DNA of 13,209 nucleotides from Candidatus Woesearchaeota archaeon (GCA_013330825.1 DUHN01000021.1:1-13209); one strand, 5' to 3'. Positions 6,046-12,078 are shown, counted from the stretch's first letter. Numbers and translations: made by a program. Notes: a model not told the origin generated them from the sequence alone.

Positions 6046-6056
6046 ATATTTAAAAT
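6046..6056 (+). promoter_or_regulatory. tpiA promoter
   Basis: A TATA-like ATATTTAAAAT preceded by GACGCAAAG. The predicted transcription start coincides with the ATG at 6077, so the mRNA is probably leaderless and tpiA is not simply part of the upstream operon. Confidence 0.65.
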
Positions 6057-6076
6057 AAGCAGGATGGAAGGGCGTT

Positions 6077-6817
6077 ATGGAAAATCTCCTCGTTGCCGCC
6101 AACTGGAAGATGCACAAGACGCTCCAGGAGGCGGAAGAATTTGCGGAGGATATCAAGGCAGCGAAGGCGAAGGCTTCCCTCCTCATCTTCCCGCCTTCCC
6201 CGTACCTTGCCCGGCTCAGCGCGCTGCTTGAAGGCACTTCCGTTGAAGTGGGAGCGCAGAACATGCACGCCGAGGAGAAAGGAGCGTTCACCGGGGAGAT
6301 CTCCGCCGCAATGGTCAAAAGCTGCGGCGCCTCCCGGGTGCTGCTCGGCCACTCCGAGCGGAGGCAGCATTTCGGCGAGACGAACGCATCCATCAACGGG
6401 AAAGTCAAGGCCGCGCTCAAACACGGGCTGAAGGCCATGCTCTGCATCGGAGAGACTTCTTCAGAGCGGGAATCCGGCAGGACCATGGACGTGCTCAGGG
6501 CGCAGCTCGAGGAATGCCTCGGGGGAGTTTCGGCAAAAGAGGCGGGCCGCATCACTATTGCTTACGAGCCGGTGTGGGCCATCGGCACCGGGAAGACCGC
6601 GACGCCGCAACAGGCGCAGGAAGCGCACGCGTTCATCAGGAAGACATTATCCGGGCTGTTTGGGAAAGAATATTCAAAGACAAGGATTCTCTATGGAGGC
6701 AGCGTGACGCCGGAGAACGCCGCTTCGCTGTTCAGGGAGAAGGACGTTGATGGGGCTTTGGTCGGCGGGGCGTCGCTGGATGTCGGGAAGTTCTTGAAAA
6801 TAGGTAATGCTGGTTAA
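6077..6817 (+). CDS. tpiA: triosephosphate isomerase, bacterial/eukaryal type
   Basis: This enzyme interconverts dihydroxyacetone phosphate and glyceraldehyde 3-phosphate in glycolysis and gluconeogenesis. At 246 aa it is the length of bacterial and eukaryotic enzymes, not the shorter (about 220-230 aa) classical archaeal form. Catalytic residues are Asn9 and Lys11 (AANWKM), His92 (LGHSERR) and Glu164 (AYEPVWAIGTGKT, with the mobile loop 6 following). The phosphate-binding YGGSV (206-210) and GALVGGASL (226-234) are intact. The GHSERR and PVWAIGTGKTAT blocks are those of the bacterial/eukaryal branch, suggesting acquisition by transfer at some time. Its TAA overlaps the stop codon of the convergent pilin-like gene by three bases. 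Confidence 0.96.
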   Translation: MENLLVAANWKMHKTLQEAEEFAEDIKAAKAKASLLIFPPSPYLARLSALLEGTSVEVGAQNMHAEEKGAFTGEISAAMVKSCGASRVLLGHSERRQHFGETNASINGKVKAALKHGLKAMLCIGETSSERESGRTMDVLRAQLEECLGGVSAKEAGRITIAYEPVWAIGTGKTATPQQAQEAHAFIRKTLSGLFGKEYSKTRILYGGSVTPENAASLFREKDVDGALVGGASLDVGKFLKIGNAG

Positions 6818-7347
6818 GGCACCTCAACGTACAATTTCTGCGTCGTTGCGTATGCCGTGCCGTCCGCCTTGATGACCTTGACGTCGAAGATGTACGTCCC
6901 CGAGAGGGCGCTGGGAGGCACCTCGATGCCGATGCCGAACTTGTGCTCCTCGTTGCGCTCGAACCGGTCGACGCGGGATTCCGGGGCCCATTTCAGGACA
7001 TCATTTGGGATGGGGGTGTTCTGCTTGGTGTACGCGGACGGGTTTGGCCGGGTGACGTGCACCTCAAGCGTCTGCGCATCGCCCACGTTGAGCACCTTGA
7101 TGCCGAAGACGTCGAACTTGCCCTTCTGGATGACCTTCTTGTCCGTGCCGATGCAGATCTTCTGGGAGCTGCTGCACAGCAGGTCGGCCACCCGGTCGTC
7201 GAGCTCCTTGGACGTCAGGTCCTTCAGCTCAATGGCCTGCGAGGAGAGGTTGTAGATGAACCTCACCCCGAAGCCGAAGATGGCGATCGAGATGATGAGC
7301 ATCACGATGAAGTTCAATGACAGCTCGATTCCTCTTTTTGTGTTCAT
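6814..7347 (-). CDS. archaeal type IV pilin-like secreted protein with C-terminal beta-sandwich domain
   Basis: A 177-aa protein starting MNTKRGIELSLNF, followed by a hydrophobic helix (about 12-33). The KRG-IELS junction fits an archaeal class III (pilin) signal peptide cleaved after the glycine. The rest is soluble and beta-rich. Near the C-terminus IEVPPSALSGTYIFDVKV and YATTQKLYVEV fit the pattern (I/V)P-x4-G-x-Y-x2-D, which the pilin-like protein at 8641-9240 shares, so the two are probably paralogous. Two cysteines lie close together (LCSSSQKIC). It probably sits at the cell surface in a pilus or envelope complex. No assembly ATPase or prepilin peptidase is in the window. It is last in a minus-strand cluster and convergent with tpiA. 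Confidence 0.8.
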   Translation of the reverse strand: MNTKRGIELSLNFIVMLIISIAIFGFGVRFIYNLSSQAIELKDLTSKELDDRVADLLCSSSQKICIGTDKKVIQKGKFDVFGIKVLNVGDAQTLEVHVTRPNPSAYTKQNTPIPNDVLKWAPESRVDRFERNEEHKFGIGIEVPPSALSGTYIFDVKVIKADGTAYATTQKLYVEVP

Positions 7348-7417
7348 GATGGCAAGATTAAGGGGATGGATTTTTATTCAGTTGCATCCGGTGAGGATGA
7401 TCATGATGCTCGCTTCG

Positions 7418-7450
7418 CTCGCACTGGTGTGTCGCGCCACAGTGCGCGAG
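7418..7450. repeat. bulged inverted repeat in the 7348-7554 intergenic region
   Basis: CTCGC-ACTG-GTG can pair with CAC-CAGT-GCGAG, with a 2-base and a 1-base bulge, giving 12 base pairs around an 8-nt loop. It lies between the start of one minus-strand gene and the end of the next, next to copy 2 of the 59-nt repeat. Apart from these two elements the 207-base gap holds no gene I can support. Confidence 0.45.
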
Positions 7451-7462
7451 TTCTATTGAATG

Positions 7463-7521
7463 GCAGGGGTGCGTGGAGGGCTTCTGCTCCGCGGCAAGCG
7501 CGCTCAGATTTTTCCCTCCCT
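7463..7521 (+). repeat. structured ~59-nt repeat, copy 2
   Basis: This is the intergenic copy of the element at 5962-6020, in the same orientation on the plus strand. It lies 33 bases past the stop of the lipoprotein gene (minus strand). Differences in the first 45 bases are at positions 4, 10 and 42 of the element. GGAGGG and CCCTCC at its ends can pair. Confidence 0.8.
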
Positions 7522-7554
7522 AATCAGTCTTTGCCTCCCGTTTTTGAAAACAGG

Positions 7555-8364
7555 CTATGTCGTCCCGTCCTGCGCGAAGGTGATCTTGGTGCCGAACTGG
7601 TTCTCGAGGGATTCGCGGAAGGTCTTCTGCACCGTGGTCATCCCTGAGGCGTCCCTCACTTCCGTGTTGAGCGTGTACCCGTACTCGAGTTTGTATTTCA
7701 GTTTCTGCTCCTCCTCCGGCTGGATGAGGTGGTAGGATATGGGCACGCTGAACGATACGGCATCGCCGACGCCGCCGAGGATCGCGGTCAGGTCCTTCTC
7801 CCCGTACAGCACTTCCCCGCTGCTGAGGGTGATGTGGGTGAACCTGATGGGGTAGACGAGCGTGTCCTTGGCATCCTTGAGGGTGAGACGGAAGGTGAAG
7901 CTGTCCGTGGGCACGCGGAACGGCTGGTTGAAGGACGTCGTGACCTCCATGCTGAACGCGTTGAACTTGGCCTGGTCCAGCAGGGTGAGGGGCTTCAGGT
8001 CATCCGGGTTGACGCCCATGATGCACTGGTTCTGGATGCATTGCCTCTTCACGTACTTGGCGTCGTAGAAGCCGCTGCCGTAGGCGATCTTGGCCTTGCC
8101 GTCGCACCGCCCATAGTCCGCGGGGCAGGTGCACTCGTTCCCGGCCTTCCCGTCTTCCAGGGCATCCTTGTAGGCGTTGCCGCAGCAGCCCTGCTGGGCG
8201 ATGTAGACGCACTTGTTTTCCGTGCAGGAGGAGGTGTAGCATTTCTTCGGCGTGCAGTCGGCCGCGGTCTTGCAGGACTGCGCGCCCGATGACTGGGTGC
8301 AGCCGGCAATGATGAGGAGGGATGCCACGGCCACAACAAGGAACAGCAGGCGTTTTTTCATCAT
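7555..8364 (-). CDS. cysteine-rich membrane-anchored lipoprotein of unknown function
   Basis: From the ATG at 8364 the product is 269 aa: a basic start (MMKKR), a hydrophobic helix and the lipobox IIAGC with the modified cysteine at residue 22. A cysteine-rich stretch follows (CKTAADCTPKKC, SSCTENKC, GCCGN, CTC, CDG, QCIQNQC), resembling disulfide-rich modules of archaeal surface proteins. The C-terminal part, about 150 aa, is beta-rich with no recognised motif. An upstream ATG at 8379 would add five residues, but the TATA box at 8387-8394 puts the transcription start at about 8364, so the ATG-ATG at 8364/8361 is preferred. It lies between two pilin-like genes on the same strand and probably works with them at the cell surface. 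Confidence 0.8.
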   Translation of the reverse strand: MMKKRLLFLVVAVASLLIIAGCTQSSGAQSCKTAADCTPKKCYTSSCTENKCVYIAQQGCCGNAYKDALEDGKAGNECTCPADYGRCDGKAKIAYGSGFYDAKYVKRQCIQNQCIMGVNPDDLKPLTLLDQAKFNAFSMEVTTSFNQPFRVPTDSFTFRLTLKDAKDTLVYPIRFTHITLSSGEVLYGEKDLTAILGGVGDAVSFSVPISYHLIQPEEEQKLKYKLEYGYTLNTEVRDASGMTTVQKTFRESLENQFGTKITFAQDGTT

Positions 8365-8386
8365 CAGGTTATTTCCCATGAAGAAC

Positions 8387-8404
8387 TATAAAAAGATTGT
8401 GAAA
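8387..8404 (-). promoter_or_regulatory. lipoprotein promoter sharing an 18-mer with the promoter at 10878-10895
   Basis: Minus strand TTTCACAATCTTTTTATA, identical over 18 bases to the promoter of the HPF-like gene. The TATA part is 8387-8394, and a start about 26 bases on falls at the ATG at 8364. Confidence 0.75.
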
Positions 8405-8415
8405 ACAGAAACAGG

Positions 8416-8640
8416 CTACCTGACGACCTCATACTCCTTGGTGATGATCCAGGTGAAGACCAGCAGGATGATGGCTCCCGTCAGTATCCATGTCAGCCCG
8501 TAATAGACATTGCTGTAGAACGCCTGGTACAGGCCGAAGGCCATGATGATGAAGCCGAGCCACAGGAACTTGTCGAGGATCATCTTCATGACCTCGAACT
8601 CCTGGGCTTCCGACAGGCGGCGTTTGGTGCTTCTTGCCAT
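8416..8640 (-). CDS. small two-helix membrane protein
   Basis: A 74-aa protein with a basic, soluble N-terminus (MARSTKRRLSEAQEFEVMKM) and two predicted membrane helices, about 25-43 (FLWLGFIIMAFGLYQAFY) and 48-66 (GLTWILTGAIILLVFTWII), ending in a short charged tail. I do not recognise a family. Its ATG directly follows the TGA of the upstream pilin-like gene, with GGTGA five bases before the ATG inside that gene, so translation is coupled. This suggests a membrane partner or platform piece for the pilin-like protein, which is inference from position only. Confidence 0.78.
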   Translation of the reverse strand: MARSTKRRLSEAQEFEVMKMILDKFLWLGFIIMAFGLYQAFYSNVYYGLTWILTGAIILLVFTWIITKEYEVVR

Positions 8641-9240
8641 TCAGGTCACCGTCACGAAGAGGTCGGTGGAGGCATACCGCTCATCGCTGAAATCATCGTA
8701 GACCGACATGTCGATGAGGTAGAGGCCGGGGTCCGCATCCTTCGGGATGTTGAGATTGACCCGCACGAACTGGTTGGACGCCGCGTCAAGCTCGTAGAGC
8801 AGGTTGGTGTTCTGCCCCTGCGGATTGTACTTGAACGAGAACCACTTGGTGTTGAGCTCATCCTTGAAGCGGACATCATTGGAGCATTCTCCTGTCGGGC
8901 ACTTGACGGGGGTGAACTCCGCCCAGTAATTCAGTTTTGAGGAGCCGACGTTCTTCACGCCCCAGCCGAAGAGCTTCTCCCCCCCTCTCTCCATGGTCAC
9001 CTTGGTCTGGGAGAACACCAGCTTCTCGTTGCTGTTGACCAGGTCCCGTTGGAGCTGCTCCTGAATCTTCTCGAACGTGCCTGTGGAGAGGACATCGACA
9101 TTGCCGAACATCTTCTTGATGAACGTGAGCCCAAGCCCCAAGAGGGTCATGGCCAGCACGACGATGACGATGGCCTGGATGGAAATCTCAAGGGAAGCGC
9201 GCCTGCTGTTGAGAACTCTGCGGTAGCGTGATGTGCGCAT
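8641..9240 (-). CDS. archaeal type IV pilin-like secreted protein (paralogue of 6814-7347)
   Basis: From the ATG at 9240 the product is 199 aa. It starts with a basic region ending NSRRA, then SLEISIQAIVIVVLAMTLLG, the pattern of an archaeal pilin signal with cleavage after RRA or nearby. A soluble domain has two cysteines (KCPTGEC), and its C-terminal end (IPKDADPGLYLIDMSVYDD, YASTDLFVTV) follows the same (I/V)P-x4-G-x-Y-x2-D pattern as the pilin-like protein at 6814. The open frame extends 26 codons upstream, but the TATA box at 9278-9285 and GAGG six bases before the ATG favour 9240. It is first in the operon with the two-TM gene. Confidence 0.82.
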   Translation of the reverse strand: MRTSRYRRVLNSRRASLEISIQAIVIVVLAMTLLGLGLTFIKKMFGNVDVLSTGTFEKIQEQLQRDLVNSNEKLVFSQTKVTMERGGEKLFGWGVKNVGSSKLNYWAEFTPVKCPTGECSNDVRFKDELNTKWFSFKYNPQGQNTNLLYELDAASNQFVRVNLNIPKDADPGLYLIDMSVYDDFSDERYASTDLFVTVT

Positions 9241-9277
9241 TCTGTGCCTCTTTTGGGTGATACCATTGAGGCGATGG

Positions 9278-9285
9278 TTTAAATA
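9278..9285 (-). promoter_or_regulatory. promoter of the pilin-like/two-TM operon
   Basis: Minus strand TATTTAAA, about 40 bases before the ATG at 9240. This leaves a leader of about 15 bases with GAGG, so this mRNA uses a ribosome binding site, unlike most in the window. Confidence 0.55.
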
Positions 9286-9331
9286 GTTTTCTAAACGGGC
9301 ATGCGGAGCGGGATACACGTATGAAGTTCAG

Positions 9332-9856
9332 CTACCTGCTGATTTCGAGAACGTAGCGTTGCCTTGCAGCGCTCAATTTGAATCCATGCCGGTGTGCATT
9401 TCCATCGTATCTGCGCGTCACAGCTTCAATTCGGTGCTCGTCTACCCCGTCCTGAAAGGCAGCGGGCATCAGGAGGAGTTCACGGGCTCCTGCCTGCTTG
9501 GTAAGGGAGACAAAATCATCGAACAGGGCCATGTCCCAGCGCACGGGGGAGAGTTGCTTGTATCTTCGCTGCCCCCCTTGGATCTGGAGGCAGTCAGCCA
9601 CCTCGTTTGCGTAGGTGAATCCCAACAGCGCAGAAGGGAGTGTCTTGCCTTTCCGGGTGACATGGAGCACCAGGGCATAAGGCGTGAGGGCGGGGCTGTA
9701 GTTGATGTCTTGCGGCGGTTGGTACGAGCCGTTGTTCGGGCGTAGTCCCCGCATCTCGTATCCGGCAGGGTCGAAGGGGATGGGCTGGCTCGTAATGAAG
9801 AGATCCCAGTTCACCGGATTCTTCCATGTGTCGACAAGGGTGTCAATGGTTGCCAT
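9332..9856 (-). CDS. conserved-looking protein, possibly GNAT-fold
   Basis: A 174-aa soluble protein. The middle part runs ALLGFTYANEVADCLQIQGG, then LSPVRWDMALFDDFVSLTKQ, GARELLLMPAAFQDG and a C-terminal RYDGNAHRHGFKL ... RYVLEI. The order of a QGG strand end, a long helix, a strand with P-A, and a RYDxxAxxxGF helix before a last strand resembles divergent GNAT-like proteins. I see no clear acetyl-CoA R/Q-x-x-G-x-G/A loop, so the activity is uncertain. The ATG at 9856 is 26-29 bases from a TATA-like box (9881-9890), consistent with a leaderless mRNA. It stands alone between the pilin operon and an AT-rich control region, and codon use is slightly less GC-biased than in the surface genes. Confidence 0.7.
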   Translation of the reverse strand: MATIDTLVDTWKNPVNWDLFITSQPIPFDPAGYEMRGLRPNNGSYQPPQDINYSPALTPYALVLHVTRKGKTLPSALLGFTYANEVADCLQIQGGQRRYKQLSPVRWDMALFDDFVSLTKQAGARELLLMPAAFQDGVDEHRIEAVTRRYDGNAHRHGFKLSAARQRYVLEISR

Positions 9857-9880
9857 AAACCAAGGGGAAAGCGTGATGGT

Positions 9881-9890
9881 TATTAAAAGT
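9881..9890 (-). promoter_or_regulatory. promoter of the 9332-9856 gene
   Basis: Minus strand ACTTTTAATA, preceded by an A8 tract (9890-9897). The predicted transcription start is within a few bases of the ATG at 9856. Confidence 0.5.
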
Positions 9891-9985
9891 TTTTTTTGTT
9901 ACCACTTATTAATGATTTTTGATCGTCTAAGAAAGGACCAATAAAATATAGTTTCTGGCATACACAACAGACTTTCCACCAAAAA

Positions 9986-10056
9986 GCAAAGATTTAAATA
10001 TAAGTTAATATACTAAAAAGTATACTGGTGTATATGAAACACAATTAATATACACC
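9986..10056 (+). promoter_or_regulatory. operator-like promoter with two inverted repeats
   Basis: A BRE/TATA pair (GCAAAGA-TTTAAATATA, 9986-10002) predicts a transcription start near 10024. Between TATA and start lies a perfect inverted repeat TATACT-AAAA-AGTATA (10009-10024), whose right arm is part of an 8-base palindrome AGTATACT (10019-10026). Just past the start is a second perfect inverted repeat, GGTGTATAT, 12 bases, ATATACACC (10027-10056), which would also fold as a 9-bp hairpin at the mRNA 5' end. The rest of the leader to ATG 10158 is C/A-rich. The first repeat is where archaeal repressors commonly bind. Confidence 0.5.
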
Positions 10057-10157
10057 TTCACCAAAAACCCAAACCCAAAAAAGAGGTAAGCTCCCTCTTC
10101 CTCTTGGCAAAGAACAACTGGCGAACAACACTGCCTCTTTTTTGGCGTTTTCCACTC

Positions 10158-10439
10158 ATGGATCCCCAGGTCGCGGCATTCAAGGACAATGTGGACGCGT
10201 GGATCAAGCAGATCCGGCGTGAATTCTCGGAACTGTCCGACCTTCCGGCTGCGGTGCAGGAGAACACCGACAACATCCAGCACAACTACGAGCTCATCTA
10301 CGAATTGCGGGATGAGATCGAGGAGCTGAAGCAGGAGATCAACGCCCTGAAGCTCATCCAGATCATCGCTTTGAAGAACAGGCAGATGGAAGAGGCCCAA
10401 CGCGCCATGGAGAGCGTGGACAAGGTGAAGCTTACCTGA
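10158..10439 (+). CDS. 93-aa coiled-coil protein of unknown function
   Basis: The product starts MDPQVAAFKDNVDAWIKQIR and is almost wholly helical. Heptad-like spacing is clear in LIYELRDEIEELKQEINALKL (about 50-70), and the tail is charged. It has no cysteines, membrane segments or signal. I do not recognise a named family; small coiled-coil proteins of this kind often oligomerise or act as adaptors. A TTG at 10104 is in frame further upstream, but the coil-like protein begins at the ATG at 10158, which is preferred. The leader from the predicted start would be about 134 nt, long for this window, where most mRNAs look leaderless, so regulation in the leader is plausible. Confidence 0.75.
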   Translation: MDPQVAAFKDNVDAWIKQIRREFSELSDLPAAVQENTDNIQHNYELIYELRDEIEELKQEINALKLIQIIALKNRQMEEAQRAMESVDKVKLT

Positions 10440-10520
10440 TCCGGGGCAACGCCGATTCTCCCCCTCCCCACATCATTGTTGATAGCATGATCAGGTATTG
10501 ATTTGATAGTTCTTTGGGAA

Positions 10521-10853
10521 TTACTTGAACTTCGCTAGGACGTGCTCCGCCTCGCGCTCCACCCTCTTGAGGGCGTCGTCCAGCGCCATGAAGAGGTTCC
10601 TGCCCATCGCCGAGGCGTTGAACTTGTGGCCCTTCCCGAAGAGATGGGCATGGATCTCATAAAGCTCTGATTTCTCGCGCTTGTGGACTTCCTTGAGGGT
10701 GACCTTCAGCCCTTCAAACAGGCCGTGCCGGCCGACCTTCTGGGAGAACGTGCCCACGACCTTCCTGACGACCTCCATGCTGGCGCCGTCTATCCGGGCA
10801 AAGCCCGCGAGCTGGATGTTGCCGCCGAGCAGAATATCGTCTTTATCCGCCAT
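10521..10853 (-). CDS. HPF/RaiA-like ribosome-associated protein (S30AE fold)
   Basis: A 110-aa protein with the order strand-helix-strand-strand-strand-helix of short HPF/RaiA proteins. IQLAGFARID begins the fold, followed by a long helix (MEVVRKVVGTFSQKVGR). Strands follow at LKVTLKEVHK, SELYEIHAHLFG and HKFNASAMG, and a final amphipathic helix at LFMALDDALKRVEREAEHVL resembles the IDxxxxKLERQ helix of HPF. Members bind the 30S decoding centre and help keep idle ribosomes inactive. The match is by fold pattern and a few positions, so a different RNA-binding role is possible. The ATG at 10853 is 27 bases from a strong TATA box, giving a leaderless mRNA. The promoter 18-mer is identical to that of the lipoprotein gene. 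Confidence 0.65.
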   Translation of the reverse strand: MADKDDILLGGNIQLAGFARIDGASMEVVRKVVGTFSQKVGRHGLFEGLKVTLKEVHKREKSELYEIHAHLFGKGHKFNASAMGRNLFMALDDALKRVEREAEHVLAKFK

Positions 10854-10877
10854 CAGGGAAATTAGCGCATAAGGGGA

Positions 10878-10895
10878 TATAAAAAGATTGTGAAA
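10878..10895 (-). promoter_or_regulatory. promoter of the HPF-like gene (shared 18-mer)
   Basis: Minus strand TTTCACAATCTTTTTATA, the same 18 bases as at 8387-8404. The TATA centre is 27 bases from the ATG at 10853. Confidence 0.75.
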
Positions 10896-10987
10896 GTGCG
10901 GTTCTGGTGTGTTGTCGGGAGGTGATACATTTATCCGTGAATAACCGACTTATAAACCACCCTTTAGCGCAACACAACCGAAAGTGC

Positions 10988-11353
10988 TTATTGGAGCGTT
11001 CCTGCGTGCTGAGGATAATAGGGGGAGGTGGCATATGCGGCCATGTGGCGATAGACCTGCCTGTCCACGGCCCTGATGAGCCCTGCGGCATCCCTCTCGC
11101 GCGCATGAAGCTGTCTATCGAACAGGTATCTTAACTGGTCTGGAAGCGACAAGGACTTGAGCCCTTTTTTAACAGCGCGGCTCACCGGGAAGGCGGTGAT
11201 GCGGTCGCAATGGGAAAGGACTTTTTCCTCCAATGCGGCATAGATTTCATCGGCGGCAGCTCTTTCTTTCTTGCTGCCAGGAGCGGCGTTGACAAAGGCA
11301 TGATAGTGCGCATTGGCTACGGATTGAACGATGCTGCCTGCCACGCTGACCAT
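10988..11353 (-). CDS. 121-aa helical protein of unknown function
   Basis: The product, MVSVAGSIVQSVANAHYHAF..., is predicted mostly helical, rich in Ala, Arg and His, with one cysteine (LSHCDRI) and a helix-rich end (LRYLFDRQLHARERDAAGL, VDRQVYRHMAAYA). There is no signal peptide or membrane helix and I do not recognise the family. A TATA-like TTTTTATT near 11394-11401 predicts transcription from about 11371. GAGGTG (11364-11369) lies ten bases before the ATG at 11353, so that start is chosen; a leaderless GTG at 11371 would add six residues. A shorter plus-strand frame with a strong Shine-Dalgarno sequence overlaps its end, so the coding strand is not beyond doubt. Confidence 0.6.
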   Translation of the reverse strand: MVSVAGSIVQSVANAHYHAFVNAAPGSKKERAAADEIYAALEEKVLSHCDRITAFPVSRAVKKGLKSLSLPDQLRYLFDRQLHARERDAAGLIRAVDRQVYRHMAAYATSPYYPQHAGTLQ

Positions 11354-11403
11354 GATACCATGACACCTCACTCAAATGGGCGAACAAGGGAAGAATAAAA
11401 ACT

Positions 11404-12033
11404 TTACTTCAATTCGGCGATGCACTCGTGCGGCTTGAAGCCGGCCTTCCTGGCCTGCTTCTCGGTGCTGAACCACACCCTGTTTTTCCTTTTGATGTTG
11501 TTCATCCATTCGCAGTTCGACCTGTGGTAGGTGGACGCCATCCTGGATGCGACGAACGGAAGCTTCTTGGGAGCGGCCACCGCCTTGGCGACCGGCTGGG
11601 GAGCGCGGACGACCTTCTGCTCGGGCTCGACCTTGTCGAGGCTCTCGTACACTTCCACCTTCGGGGAAGGCGGCGCCTCAATGGATTCCTTCTCCGGCTG
11701 TTCGGCCAAGCGGAAGTTCAGCACAGAAACGACGAGCATGATGATGGCGGAGACGAGGAGGATGCCCAGGTTCTCCACCAAGCCAAATATCAGGTACACT
11801 ATGTAGGCATAGAAGATGAGCACCAGGGAGATGAAGCTCAGGAAGCTCCAGCCCCAGGCCTTGGCCTTCGCGATGCCGCCCATGGTGAGGGCAAGGAGGG
11901 CCATCAGGGTAACGAGCAGGGTAAGGCTCAGCAGGAACGAAAGACCTGAGAAGCCGAAGACGACAAAAATCAGGCTCAGGAATGAAACCAGCACCAATGC
12001 TGATGCTGCCAATAGACCCCAACGCATATCCAT
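11404..12033 (-). CDS. four-helix membrane protein with C-terminal Ada-like zinc-binding domain
   Basis: A 209-aa protein in two parts. The N-terminal half has four membrane helices, about 5-28, 29-51, 61-86 and 88-107. A Pro/Val/Lys-rich linker (about 112-157) follows. The end (158-209) resembles the metal-binding Ada-like domain: a FVAS strand, H170, C174 (SNCEW), NRVWF (184-188), KAGFKPHEC ending in C204. The usual Ada-like domain has four cysteines; here only Cys174 and Cys204 remain, with His170 and His202 as possible replacements. It may bind zinc or DNA, or be a surface domain now used for protein contact. Leaderless start: the ATG at 12033 is 26 bases from the TATA box. Confidence 0.8.
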   Translation of the reverse strand: MDMRWGLLAASALVLVSFLSLIFVVFGFSGLSFLLSLTLLVTLMALLALTMGGIAKAKAWGWSFLSFISLVLIFYAYIVYLIFGLVENLGILLVSAIIMLVVSVLNFRLAEQPEKESIEAPPSPKVEVYESLDKVEPEQKVVRAPQPVAKAVAAPKKLPFVASRMASTYHRSNCEWMNNIKRKNRVWFSTEKQARKAGFKPHECIAELK

Positions 12034-12054
12034 ATCATCAGGAAAAATGTTCCT

Positions 12055-12064
12055 TCTATATAAA
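12055..12064 (-). promoter_or_regulatory. promoter of the Ada-like membrane protein
   Basis: Minus strand CTTTATATAG, TATA centre about 26 bases before the ATG at 12033. Confidence 0.65.
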
Positions 12065-12078
12065 GGTTTCCATTTTTC

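Noticed and set aside
11428..11949. Plus-strand frame of 173 aa opposite the Ada-like membrane protein
   Set aside because: It is antisense to a gene with clear membrane helices, a recognisable domain and a well-placed promoter.
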